In this document: positions 17,797 through 26,839 of the stretch, one piece after another
How positions within the stretch are numbered: position 1 is the stretch's first letter
How the letters are laid out: the number at the start of each line of letters is the position of its first letter
Source: Bacillus safensis
GTDB lineage: Bacteria; Bacillota; Bacilli; Bacillales; Bacillaceae
Assembly: GCA_030159235.1 (NCBI GenBank)
Contig: BSBG01000006.1
Coordinates: 1-64,000 of the forward strand
DNA: 64,000 nt
Direction of reading: 5' to 3'
Notes under the pieces: generated by a model
Database searches by the model: none
Told to the model about the DNA's origin: nothing
Seen by the model: the letters and a program-made list of their open reading frames with translations, nothing else
Made by a program: the position numbers and the translations under genes

Positions 17797-19329
17797 TTAA
17801 TAAATGATGTCCATCGGCCTCATCATGTCATAATCTTCATGCTCTAAAATATGACAATGCCACACATACCGGCCGCTGTATGGAACAAATCGAGCAATGA
17901 TTCGAATGACTTCACCTGCATGCGCTTGAATGGTATCCTTGTAGCCTTGTTCGTGTAAAGGAGGCGCTTCGTTCGGTCCTGTATACACGATTTCTCCTGT
18001 CGATTGATAGATTTCTGTATCAAATGTTCTTCTGTCTATTACCCTAAATTGAACAAGGTGTAAATGAATAGGGTGTGTGCCCCTGGTTGGATTGACGATA
18101 GACCACATCTCTACACTGCCAAGACGAGGATTTTCCGTGACGGGATCATTCCAGAATTGGTTATCCAGCAATAGGATAGGGCGACCGTATTTATCCTGCG
18201 TGCCGCTAAGTGTGAGTGTACGTTCTTTATCAGCTCGACTTGGCCGAAGCGGGGGAAGCGGCCTGAAAATCGGACGTAATGTTTTAGGTGCTCTCCCTTT
18301 TAATGGACGTGTGACTTTGAATTGCATAATGTTCGCGTCTGTTTCAGGATTCACTTCCTGTCCGCAGCCTGCTTTATTTTTGAGAATGATCGTTTTGTTT
18401 TCATAAGCTGAAAAGTCGATGATGACATCGAAACGTTCAGCAGGTGCGATGCTAAAGGATTGATGGTGGACAGGTCTTGGCAAAAAGCCCCCATCCGAAC
18501 CAATTTGTAGGATTGTGGCGTCGTTATCTAAATGCAGCTCGTAAGTTCTAGTATTGGACGCATTTAAAATACGAAAACGGTATTTTCTCGGCTCTACTTC
18601 TAAATAAGGCCATACTTTTCCATTCACTAAAATCGTTTCTCCACAAAAAAAGGGCACAATGGATGGATCTGGTAGATCACTGTCTTCTGGCGTGTTGTTT
18701 GGTCTGCTTGGATAAAACAGTGCGCCATCCTCCTGAAACGTCCGGTCCATGATCATTAAAGGAATGTCATAGTCACCTTTCGGCAGCTCTAAGGACTTTT
18801 CAAATGCATCTGAGATCAAATAAAACCCAGCTAAACCGGCGTACACATTTAGTCGTGTCAATGCCATCGCATGATCGTGATACCACAATGTGCAGGCTTG
18901 CTGATGATTTGGGTATGCGTAAATCTCTCTTTCAAAGAAGGGACCGGTTGCTTCAAAGTCCCTAGAGAACCAGGCCTCAGGGTAGCCGTCACTGCTTGCT
19001 GGTGTGACGCCGCCATGCAGATGAACGACTGTTTTGACCTCTGGTTCATCATGATGCCCGGGGTGGATGGTGTGATCGACAGGTAGAAAATGTTTCAATG
19101 GCAATTTGTTCATCCATTTCACTTTGACCTTTTCATTTCGATTCGCTTTAATGGTTGGGCCAGGCAAACTGCCATTATAGGTCCATAGCTTGGTTGGGGG
19201 CAGGTCTCTATGAACTTTTAAGAATACCTCCTCCATAGCAATTTCATAATACGTTTGTCTTGGGTTCTTTTTGACGGGCTTTGCCACTTCTGGAATTGGC
19301 AGCTCGTCAACAAATTTTTCTAGGTTCAT
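17797..19329 (-). CDS. cotA: Spore coat laccase CotA
   Basis: CotA is a multicopper oxidase of the outer spore coat. It oxidises phenols (and bilirubin) with four-electron reduction of O2, and makes the brown spore pigment in B. subtilis. The 510-aa protein has three cupredoxin domains. All four copper motifs are intact: HLHGG (about 103-107), WYHDHAM (about 151-157), HPIHLHL (about 421-427) and HCHILEHEDYDMM (about 493-505), which supplies the T1 Cys and axial Met. There is no signal peptide, as expected for a protein made in the mother cell. It closely resembles the B. pumilus laccase. Expression is probably sigma-K-dependent; I did not identify the promoter with confidence. Confidence 0.97.
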   Translation of the reverse strand: MNLEKFVDELPIPEVAKPVKKNPRQTYYEIAMEEVFLKVHRDLPPTKLWTYNGSLPGPTIKANRNEKVKVKWMNKLPLKHFLPVDHTIHPGHHDEPEVKTVVHLHGGVTPASSDGYPEAWFSRDFEATGPFFEREIYAYPNHQQACTLWYHDHAMALTRLNVYAGLAGFYLISDAFEKSLELPKGDYDIPLMIMDRTFQEDGALFYPSRPNNTPEDSDLPDPSIVPFFCGETILVNGKVWPYLEVEPRKYRFRILNASNTRTYELHLDNDATILQIGSDGGFLPRPVHHQSFSIAPAERFDVIIDFSAYENKTIILKNKAGCGQEVNPETDANIMQFKVTRPLKGRAPKTLRPIFRPLPPLRPSRADKERTLTLSGTQDKYGRPILLLDNQFWNDPVTENPRLGSVEMWSIVNPTRGTHPIHLHLVQFRVIDRRTFDTEIYQSTGEIVYTGPNEAPPLHEQGYKDTIQAHAGEVIRIIARFVPYSGRYVWHCHILEHEDYDMMRPMDIIY

Positions 19330-19400
19330 GTTGACTAATCCTCACTTAAATTCAATTTGATACAGTATAAGTGCGGACATCAAAATAGGTGAATAAAATA

Positions 19401-19424
19401 AAAAAACCCGCTTTTCAGCGGGAA
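19401..19424 (-). terminator. Terminator of gabP
   Basis: CCCGCT pairs with AGCGGG on the minus strand and is followed by a run of seven Ts, immediately after the gabP stop. Confidence 0.9.
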
Positions 19425-19426
19425 AA

Positions 19427-20815
19427 TTACGGGTGTTTATTTTCAAGCGCCGCATTTGTAGGCACTTTTTTATTCGGTTTAAAGATGAAATAAGCGGCCA
19501 GTACACTAAAGGTAATAATACTCGTCAAAATGAGCTGTGGTCTCATTGATTCGATGAACAGCATCGATGCCAAGATGGCGCAAATGACCAAGATGGTAAA
19601 GTATGTGAGGTATGGAAACAGCCACATTTTGATTTTGAGCTGTTCTGGATTTTCTTTTTCGATTTTGCGTCGCATTCTTAATTGAGAAACGGCAATGACC
19701 AAGTAGACAAGAAGGGCAATGGCGCCAGATGCATTGACTAAGAACAAAAAGATGGTTTCAGGATAAAAATAGTTCATCATGACGGCAATGTAGGAAAAGA
19801 AGGTGCCTGCAACTGTAGCTACTACAGGAACACCACGTTTGCTGATTTTCATAAAGCGTTTCGGAGCTTCGCCTCTTTCCGCTAATGAATAAAGCATTCT
19901 GGACGTTGTGTACAACCCGGAGTTTAAACAAGAAAGAACAGCTGTTAAGACAATGACGTTCATGACTTGAGCGGCTGATGGGACACCGATGTATTCTAAT
20001 ACCGCAACGAACGGGCTTGTTAAAATACTTGCTGAATTCCAAGGAAGCAAGGTGACAACGACAGCGATTGATCCGACGTAGAATACGATAATACGCCATA
20101 CAACAGAGCGGGTAGCAGTCGTCACAGATTTGACTGGGTCTGCTGATTCACCGGCCGCGATTGCCACAATCTCGGTTCCCATGAAGGAAAAGATGACAAC
20201 GACGATTCCGAGTAAGACAGAGCTGAATCCATTTGGAAGGAAACCGCCGTTTCCTGTTAAGTTGGCAAGACCTGAAGTATGATGACCGCCAAAACCAAAG
20301 ATAAATGCAAAACCAATGAGAAGAAAGAGAATAATGCTTACGACTTTAATTAATGAAAACCAGTATTCAAATTCGCCAAAAGATTTAACAGAAAAGATGT
20401 TTGTTAATGTTAAGAGGATTGTGAGGATAAGACTTGTGAGCCAAACAGGTGCATCTCCATACCAATATTGAATAATAGCAGCACCGGCAATGGCCTCGAT
20501 GGCGATGACGATGACCCAGAAGAACCAGTAAAGCCAGCCGATTGTAAATCCGGCCCATGGACCGATGGCATCGCTCGCATATTGTGAGAAAGAACCGCTT
20601 GTCGGATAGGCGCATGCCATTTCTCCAAGCATTCTCATAATAAAGATGACTAGAAGTCCGGCAAAAGAATAGGAAAGAATGGATCCAGGCCCTGCAGAAT
20701 GAATGACAGCGCCGCTACCAACAAATAGCCCTGCCCCAATGACCCCGGCAATGGAGATCATTGAAATATGTCTTGTTTTAAGGTTTTTTTGAAGACCGTT
20801 TGTCATGTTGGACAT
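19427..20815 (-). CDS. gabP: Gamma-aminobutyrate permease GabP
   Basis: GabP is a proton-coupled amino-acid transporter of the APC superfamily that imports GABA. The 462-aa protein has 12 predicted helices. TM1 contains SIAGVIGAGLFVGSG, the unwound substrate-binding segment of APC transporters, and loops such as AYPTSGSFSQYASDAIGPWAG and GLYTTSRMLYSLAERGEAP are typical of the subfamily. It matches B. subtilis GabP along its length. The start at 20815 follows GGAGGTAAAGAA; the longer reading from 20833 overlaps that site. In B. subtilis the gene also lies next to cotA. Confidence 0.92.
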   Translation of the reverse strand: MSNMTNGLQKNLKTRHISMISIAGVIGAGLFVGSGAVIHSAGPGSILSYSFAGLLVIFIMRMLGEMACAYPTSGSFSQYASDAIGPWAGFTIGWLYWFFWVIVIAIEAIAGAAIIQYWYGDAPVWLTSLILTILLTLTNIFSVKSFGEFEYWFSLIKVVSIILFLLIGFAFIFGFGGHHTSGLANLTGNGGFLPNGFSSVLLGIVVVIFSFMGTEIVAIAAGESADPVKSVTTATRSVVWRIIVFYVGSIAVVVTLLPWNSASILTSPFVAVLEYIGVPSAAQVMNVIVLTAVLSCLNSGLYTTSRMLYSLAERGEAPKRFMKISKRGVPVVATVAGTFFSYIAVMMNYFYPETIFLFLVNASGAIALLVYLVIAVSQLRMRRKIEKENPEQLKIKMWLFPYLTYFTILVICAILASMLFIESMRPQLILTSIITFSVLAAYFIFKPNKKVPTNAALENKHP

Positions 20816-21286
20816 TTCTTTACCTCCAAACATTTCTCTTTAATAGAGAATTTGTTTTTAGAATATTTTAAATTTTATCACACTGAATTGTCGTTCAGCA
20901 TTGGACAGGTTATCAAACTGACATTTCAAACCTCTTAACATGATGTTAAAAAGTAGAAAGGATTTGAGAGATTATGTTCCCTCTTTTGCCTCAGATCATT
21001 CTTAAAATAGGGAGAGGAAAAGTTGTGTCGGAAAATAAAATTATTCTGACAATTCGCTAGGAAGAGTGATTTTACTATATGTCCATTTGATGGCGAATTG
21101 GAAAAAGGTTGATGGGAGTAGGTCTTGAGGTCAATTGACCTTATAAAAATAAGTTTACTTAGGTCAACACATTTCTATGTATCCTATTTTGCTGACATAA
21201 GCGAATCATGTTGCTGTAGACCCACACGGGCTTTGCTTTGTAAGATAAATAATAGAAAAGTGATGTGTGAGGAGGCGCGGTTCGAC
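20816..21286. other. gabP-mneP intergenic region with GGTCAA operator-like repeats
   Basis: This 471-bp gap between divergent genes has no supported gene. At 21128-21141 there is a perfect 14-bp palindrome AGGTCAATTGACCT, and a third half-site AGGTCAA at 21161-21167. A frame open from 21125 into mneP exists but lacks a ribosome-binding site. The repeats could be an operator for mneP; they do not match the MntR box I know. Confidence 0.5.
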
Positions 21287-22186
21287 ATGGAGCGCTATAA
21301 CGAATTAAGACAAGGTGAAACAGGTGCTTGGGTCAGCATCATTGCCTATGTAATCTTATCTGCGGTCAAACTCATGATTGGGTATGTGTTTCATTCAGAG
21401 GCTCTTTCAGCGGATGGATTGAATAACACGACAGATATTATTGCATCCCTTGCTGTGTTGATTGGGCTGCGTATTTCTCAAAAGCCGCCTGATGAAGATC
21501 ATCCATACGGTCATTTTAGAGCGGAAAATATTGCGTCTCTTGTGGCTTCCTTTATCATGATGCTTGTTGGACTTCAGGTTTTGCTGAGTGCAGGCCAGTC
21601 GCTCTTTTCATCTGCGCATCAAACGCCCGATATGATCGCAGCTTGGACGGCAGCAGGAAGTGCTGTTGTGATGTACGGTGTGTATATCTATAACCGCAAT
21701 CTGTCCAAACGCATCAATAGTCAGGCTCTTCATGCGGCAGCTGCTGATAATAAATCAGATGCGTATGTGAGTATAGGAACATTTGTAGGAATCATGGCCT
21801 CTCAATTTCAGTTGGCATGGATTGATACGCTTGCAGCGTTTGTCATTGGCCTCATTATTTGTAAAACAGCGTGGGAGATTTTCAGAGATGCCTCTCATTC
21901 GTTAACAGACGGTTTTCATATAAAAGATATGTCAAAATATAAAGAGACCATTGAAGCAACACCAGGAGTGGGCGATTTAAAGGATATTAAGGCCCGCTAC
22001 CTTGGAAGTACGGTCCATGTGGATGTAGTGGTTGAGGTCGAGCCGCACTTGAACATTGCAGAAAGCCATGATATTGCAGATGAAATTGAACGTAGAATGA
22101 AGCAGGAGCATGATATTTTACACTCTCATGTTCATATGGAGCCAGCAGGTGAGCCAAAAGAAGAGAAGAAGTCTTTTCCATCGTGA
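21287..22186 (+). CDS. mneP: Manganese efflux CDF transporter MneP (YeaB)
   Basis: This cation diffusion facilitator exports divalent metal, Mn(II) in B. subtilis MneP. The 299-aa protein has six predicted helices and the CDF metal-site motifs: ADGLNNTTDI in TM2 (NxxxD type, about 44-53), HPYGH (about 71-75), and DNKSDAYVS in TM5 (about 151-159). A cytosolic C-terminal domain follows with STVHVDVVVEVEPHLNIAESHDIAD. The ATG at 21287 is chosen because of the GAGGAGG site upstream and agreement with YeaB. In B. subtilis the gene is activated by MntR under excess Mn. Confidence 0.9.
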   Translation: MERYNELRQGETGAWVSIIAYVILSAVKLMIGYVFHSEALSADGLNNTTDIIASLAVLIGLRISQKPPDEDHPYGHFRAENIASLVASFIMMLVGLQVLLSAGQSLFSSAHQTPDMIAAWTAAGSAVVMYGVYIYNRNLSKRINSQALHAAAADNKSDAYVSIGTFVGIMASQFQLAWIDTLAAFVIGLIICKTAWEIFRDASHSLTDGFHIKDMSKYKETIEATPGVGDLKDIKARYLGSTVHVDVVVEVEPHLNIAESHDIADEIERRMKQEHDILHSHVHMEPAGEPKEEKKSFPS

Positions 22187-22289
22187 GAAGGCTTCTTTTT
22201 TTCTACGTGCTGATGTTTTATGCAAATACGTGTTGTATGGTAAAGTTAGACTATATGAAATTTGACGGAAACGTGATAGGAGGATCAGG

Positions 22290-23252
22290 ATGGCATTTGA
22301 TGAACCGATGCATTCAGATTTACAAAAAATCGTAGATAACATCAATAAAGTCATGGTTGGGAAAAAAGATATTGCGATATTAAGCCTTGTTGCGATTTTG
22401 GCGAAGGGGCATGTGCTGTTAGAGGATGTGCCTGGCGTTGGGAAAACGATGATGGTTCGTGCTTTGGCAAAATCAATTGGCTGTGAGTTTAAGAGAATCC
22501 AGTTCACTCCTGACCTTTTGCCTTCAGATGTAACAGGTGTGTCGATTTACAATAAAAAGACAAATGAATTTGAATTTAGGCAAGGACCGATTATGGGGCA
22601 GATTATTTTAGCTGATGAGATCAATCGGACATCCCCTAAAACACAGTCAGCATTGCTCGAAGCGATGGAGGAAGGCAGTGTCACAGTGGATGGAGACACG
22701 ATGCCGCTTGCGGATCCTTTTTTCGTTATGGCGACGCAAAATCCAGTGGAATATGAAGGGACTTATCCGCTGCCAGAAGCACAAATGGACCGATTTTTAT
22801 TCAAGCTGAAAATGGGGTATCCGACCATGCTCGAGGAGCTTGAGGTGCTCAACTTGCAGGAGAAGCAGTCCCCGATTGATACGCTTCAATCTGTCATGAC
22901 AAAGGAACATATCCGTGCGTTGCAGCAAGCTGTTCAGACCATTCATGTGGATGCGTCCATTAAAGAATATATTGTAGAGATTGCTCAAGCGTCGCGCAAC
23001 CATCCATCTGTTTATCTTGGTGTGAGTCCAAGGGGATCGATTGCACTTATGAAAGCGGCACAGGCGTATGCGCTTTTGAATCAGCGCGATTATGTGATTC
23101 CTGATGATGTACAGTATTTGGCGCCTTATACATTACCGCATCGGGTGATTTTGACATCAGAAGCAACATATGAAGGGAAGAAGGCGGAGACACTGCTACG
23201 ACAAATGCTTGAACAAATTGGCGTGCCAGTTCAAAAGTCGATGACTCGATGA
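22290..23252 (+). CDS. yeaC: MoxR-type AAA+ ATPase YeaC
   Basis: The 320-aa cytosolic AAA+ ATPase has Walker A EDVPGVGKTMM (about 44-54), Walker B ILADEINRTSPKTQSALLEAM (about 108-128), sensor 1 VMATQNPVEYEGTYPLPEAQ and a C-terminal lid. This is the MoxR subgroup, whose members act as chaperones for metal-cofactor or VWA-domain proteins. The ribosome-binding site GGAGGATCAGG is good. It overlaps yeaD by 4 nt (ATGA), which couples the two. With yeaD and yebA it makes a MoxR-DUF58-transglutaminase operon that is widespread but uncharacterised. Confidence 0.93.
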   Translation: MAFDEPMHSDLQKIVDNINKVMVGKKDIAILSLVAILAKGHVLLEDVPGVGKTMMVRALAKSIGCEFKRIQFTPDLLPSDVTGVSIYNKKTNEFEFRQGPIMGQIILADEINRTSPKTQSALLEAMEEGSVTVDGDTMPLADPFFVMATQNPVEYEGTYPLPEAQMDRFLFKLKMGYPTMLEELEVLNLQEKQSPIDTLQSVMTKEHIRALQQAVQTIHVDASIKEYIVEIAQASRNHPSVYLGVSPRGSIALMKAAQAYALLNQRDYVIPDDVQYLAPYTLPHRVILTSEATYEGKKAETLLRQMLEQIGVPVQKSMTR

Positions 23253-24439
23253 AGTCACGTGATCGTTCATTTGTTTCATTATGGTTACGGGTGATGATGC
23301 TCATCATCCTTACTGCGGCAGCCTTTTGTTATGCCATGTTTCAGGGAGGGTTTGTGAGTTGGTTCCTTTTTTATGCATTTTTACCATATGCTTTGTATGC
23401 TTTACTGTTTGCGCTCATTCCACTACGCGCGACAGCCAAGAGGACATTACAGCAAACCCGCTTGAAGGCGGGGGATGTGCTGTCGGTTGACCTTGAAATC
23501 AAGCGGACAACTCCATTTCCATACGTTTACGTCATGATGGAGGATGCTCCGCCAGACACCTTTCATTTGCAGGAACAGATTGAAATGAAGCAAATGCTGT
23601 TTCCTTGGTTTCGCAAAACGTGGCGATTTACTTATCAATTAAATGATATTGTGCGGGGAGAGCATCAATTCACTGCGGTTAGAATCAAAACGGGTGATAT
23701 GTTTGGGTTTGTTGAAAAAGAAGTGGTCCTTCCGTTAGAGAAAAAGCTGCTTGTCTATCCTAAAGTACTGGATCTCCCGGTGGCGTCTGCTGAGTCAGTG
23801 AATGAAAATGGATGCAAAGCGGTTCACTCGTGGTTAAATGAACCGACCAATATGACAACAGGCGTGCGGGAATATCAGCAAGGGGACCGCTTTGCTTGGG
23901 TGGACTGGAAGACGACGGCGAGAAGAGGCCAGCTGATGACGAAGGAGTTTGAACAGAATCAAACAAAGGACCTTGTCGTGTTTGCTGATTTTACCGATAA
24001 GGCCGTTTTTGAAACAGTTGTCTCTATTGCAGCCTCTGTTCTCCAAACGGCTGTGAAAAAAGGGGTGCCGGCAGGTCTTGTCCCTCTAGGAGATCAGCAT
24101 GCCTTTCGAGTCGATCAAGGAGAGCTTCATTTACAGGACATGCTTTATTATTTAACAAGGGTGCAGTACCAGCCTTCTCGCACATCAGAATATCAACCGT
24201 TAGCAGCGAGTGAGTATCAGCATTCAGGAAAATATGTCGTCACGGGTCAGTTGCAGGAGGAACTTGCTGCAAATCTGCTTGGCAATCGAAGCAAAAAGAA
24301 CCTTTCCGTTCTTTTAGTAAAGCGAACTGGAGACCGTTTGACGACAAAAGAAAAACTGCTTGTAGAACGGCTCAAGGCTTCTGGGATACGCACCACCATT
24401 TTATTTGAAGATCAGCTGAACGAAAGAACTGTGAGGTGA
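23249..24439 (+). CDS. yeaD: DUF58 protein YeaD
   Basis: The 396-aa protein has two N-terminal membrane helices (about 10-28 and 32-55). A DUF58 domain follows with the signature REYQQGDRFAWVDWKTTAR near residues 210-228. DUF58 proteins have a vWA-like fold and are partners of MoxR ATPases. The molecular role is unknown. It follows yeaC by overlap and precedes yebA by 9 bp, so the three products are probably made together and may form a membrane complex. Confidence 0.9.
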   Translation: MKSRDRSFVSLWLRVMMLIILTAAAFCYAMFQGGFVSWFLFYAFLPYALYALLFALIPLRATAKRTLQQTRLKAGDVLSVDLEIKRTTPFPYVYVMMEDAPPDTFHLQEQIEMKQMLFPWFRKTWRFTYQLNDIVRGEHQFTAVRIKTGDMFGFVEKEVVLPLEKKLLVYPKVLDLPVASAESVNENGCKAVHSWLNEPTNMTTGVREYQQGDRFAWVDWKTTARRGQLMTKEFEQNQTKDLVVFADFTDKAVFETVVSIAASVLQTAVKKGVPAGLVPLGDQHAFRVDQGELHLQDMLYYLTRVQYQPSRTSEYQPLAASEYQHSGKYVVTGQLQEELAANLLGNRSKKNLSVLLVKRTGDRLTTKEKLLVERLKASGIRTTILFEDQLNERTVR

Positions 24440-24448
24440 TAAACATTT

Positions 24449-26653
24449 ATGCTGGATACGCATCAGCGGCAAAGCCGTTTTGAGTTGTTCATCTATTATG
24501 CTGTAGCATTTCTGCTGCTATGGGAGTGGCTTCGTCCACTTCAGGAGTTTACTGAGACGAGTCATACGTCTTATTTCATCATTTTTATAGGACTTGCGTG
24601 TTTGTTTACATTCTTTCGTCTGAAGTGGTATATCACGTTTCCTATTTGTACTGGGCTGATCTTGCTCGCCTTATATTTGATCTTTTATCAATCAGATCTA
24701 GGCTATCCGGCTGCTTTGTTTGCTGATATTAAAGATAATATCACGTTGATGAGCAGGGGCATGTGGAGTGACATGTATCCGTCTTTCCGCACATTGTTGT
24801 TTTATATTTTGCTGTGGCTGCTTGTCTACTTGCTTCATTATTGGGTGGTTTATCAGCAGCGAATCTTTTTCTTTTTACTGATGACGATTGTGTATGTCAC
24901 GATTCTTGATACATTTACGCCATATGATGCGACCTTTGCGATTGTCCGTATTATGGTGTTTGGCTTTTGTTTGCTTGGGCTGCTGTATTTCGATCGACTA
25001 CGTTCAGCTGAAGGCGTTCGGGTGTCACAGAAAGCGCGCCTAAAGTGGTTTTTGCCCATGCTGGGGCTTGTCCTCCTATCAGCGACACTCGGTGCCTCTT
25101 TACCAAAGTCTGACCCGAAATGGCCCGATCCTGTCCCGTTTTTTAAGGCGGTCACGAATCAAGATGGGACAGCCGGGCAGAATAAAGTGGGATATAGTGC
25201 AGATGATTCGGCGCTAGGCGGACCGTTTAGTGAGGACCGCACACCAGTCTTTAAATGGAGCGGAAAGGAGCCGTCTTATTTTCGTGTAGAAACAAAAAGT
25301 ATCTACACAGGAAAGGGCTGGGAGGATGCTTCAAATGATACGAAGCCTACTCGGCTAAAGGACGACGACGTGCCGAACCGGTGGTTTACCGAGCGTGTGA
25401 AAACAGAGAAGCATGAAACGAGAGTTGATATAGAATCGGACTATCGCTTTAATCATGCCGTCTATCCGATTGGGACGATCTCATTGATGCCAATGGAAAA
25501 CATTCCGCTGCAAATAATGGGCAAAACGGAGAAAATTGTCCCGTCTATGCAAAATCCACCCAAAAATTTAGGGAACTACCAAGTCAGCTTCTTATCGCCT
25601 ACATTTATTCTTGAGGATTTGCAGAGAATCAAAGTGCCGACAAAGCAGCAGGTGAACCAGCAGTTCGGACGTGAATATTTACAGCTTCCGTCCTCATTGC
25701 CAGAGCGTGTAAAAACATTGGCAAACAGCTTAACGGAAACGAAGGATAATATGTATGATAAAGCCAAAGCCATTGAGGATTACCTAGGATCTGCGAAGTT
25801 TTCATATGAAACACAAAATGTCGCTGTCCCTGGCCGCAACGAAGATTATGTGGACCAATTTTTATTTGATACGATGATTGGCTACTGTGATAATTTTTCA
25901 ACCTCTATGATCGTGATGCTTCGGTCGATTGGGATTCCGGCGAGATGGGTGAAAGGGTATACGTCTGGTCAGCTATATGAAACACAGATGGATGGAAACA
26001 ATGTGTATGAAGTGACCAATAACAATGCGCATTCATGGGTAGAAGTTTATTTTCCTAACAGAGGCTGGGTGACCTTTGAGCCGACAAAAGGGTTTACGAA
26101 CCCAGAGACATTTACGAATGAAGCTGTTTCAAGCGATCAAACGGATGATCAAAAGGATGAAGAAGATCAGTCTAGCTCTGATGCAAGCGAAGATCAGAAG
26201 CAAGACCAGCCGCAGCAGCAGGAGACAGAGCAGCCAGCAGCACCAAAGGAACAAACAGCGCAGGCAAAGCCATATATGGTGCATGTTGGTTCAATCTTGG
26301 GGTATGCGGCAGGAGCTATTGTCCTGCTTGGATTCATCAGCTGGATGCTTTATCGGTTCAGAGCAAGATGGCTGCCGTTCTTCATCGCTAGAAAGGTGAA
26401 ACGTCTGCCGGAAGAGGAAGCGTTCTTCTATGCGTATGCGGCTCTATTAAAGCAGCTGGGGCGCAGGGGAATCGAGAAAAAGCCAGGTATGACGCTAAGA
26501 GAATTCGCTTCTTTGATCGATGACAAGGATGGAGATCATCACATGTCAGAGCTGACGCAGTTCTATGAACGTGCGCTCTACAGGCGAGAAGATGCGTCAG
26601 CGCTATGGCGGCAATCGGCAAAGTTATGGGAAAATTTAATAAACAGGAGATAG
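24449..26653 (+). CDS. yebA: Membrane transglutaminase-like protein YebA
   Basis: The 734-aa protein has about six N-terminal membrane helices (residues 12-215). A large extracellular region carries a transglutaminase-like cysteine domain: GYCDNFSTSMIVMLRSIGIP (about 480-499, containing the Cys) and AHSWVEVYFPNRGWVTFEPT (about 526-545, containing the His). A low-complexity Gln/Asp/Glu/Ser linker of roughly 60 residues is followed by one more membrane helix (about 613-635) and a cytosolic DUF4129-like tail. The substrate is unknown. A protease or cross-linking function on the cell surface is plausible. Confidence 0.9.
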   Translation: MLDTHQRQSRFELFIYYAVAFLLLWEWLRPLQEFTETSHTSYFIIFIGLACLFTFFRLKWYITFPICTGLILLALYLIFYQSDLGYPAALFADIKDNITLMSRGMWSDMYPSFRTLLFYILLWLLVYLLHYWVVYQQRIFFFLLMTIVYVTILDTFTPYDATFAIVRIMVFGFCLLGLLYFDRLRSAEGVRVSQKARLKWFLPMLGLVLLSATLGASLPKSDPKWPDPVPFFKAVTNQDGTAGQNKVGYSADDSALGGPFSEDRTPVFKWSGKEPSYFRVETKSIYTGKGWEDASNDTKPTRLKDDDVPNRWFTERVKTEKHETRVDIESDYRFNHAVYPIGTISLMPMENIPLQIMGKTEKIVPSMQNPPKNLGNYQVSFLSPTFILEDLQRIKVPTKQQVNQQFGREYLQLPSSLPERVKTLANSLTETKDNMYDKAKAIEDYLGSAKFSYETQNVAVPGRNEDYVDQFLFDTMIGYCDNFSTSMIVMLRSIGIPARWVKGYTSGQLYETQMDGNNVYEVTNNNAHSWVEVYFPNRGWVTFEPTKGFTNPETFTNEAVSSDQTDDQKDEEDQSSSDASEDQKQDQPQQQETEQPAAPKEQTAQAKPYMVHVGSILGYAAGAIVLLGFISWMLYRFRARWLPFFIARKVKRLPEEEAFFYAYAALLKQLGRRGIEKKPGMTLREFASLIDDKDGDHHMSELTQFYERALYRREDASALWRQSAKLWENLINRR

Positions 26654-26720
26654 TCTTGACCGCGTACCTTCCTGTTGTTAGAATAGGTGAATATTAAAAC
26701 CTTCTAAAATACATGAAATT

Positions 26721-26800
26721 GAAGCGTTCGGATGTGAGTCTGGGCGCTTCAAAAGCGTGATTCACACTGAGAGCAGGTTTTCTCCTCTCATTTTTTCTGT
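26721..26800 (+). promoter_or_regulatory. Candidate guaA leader with alternative hairpins and terminator
   Basis: Three pairings are visible upstream of guaA. GAAGCG (26721-26726) can pair with CGCTTC (26745-26750). Alternatively CGCTT (26745-26749) pairs with AAGCG (26753-26757) inside a larger stem GTGAGTC/GATTCAC (26734-26740 with 26759-26765). A terminator TGAGAG/CTCTCA (26768-26790) with a T6 run follows, 44 bp before the guaA ATG. The terminator may simply end the yeaC-yebA operon. I found no purine riboswitch consensus here. Confidence 0.45.
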
Positions 26801-26839
26801 GCGTTTATAAAAAACTATATTGGACATAGAGGTGACACC

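Noticed and set aside
26654..26839. Purine riboswitch before guaA
   Set aside because: None of ATATGG, GTTTCTACC or CCGTAAA is present, so it is not this class, although hairpins exist.
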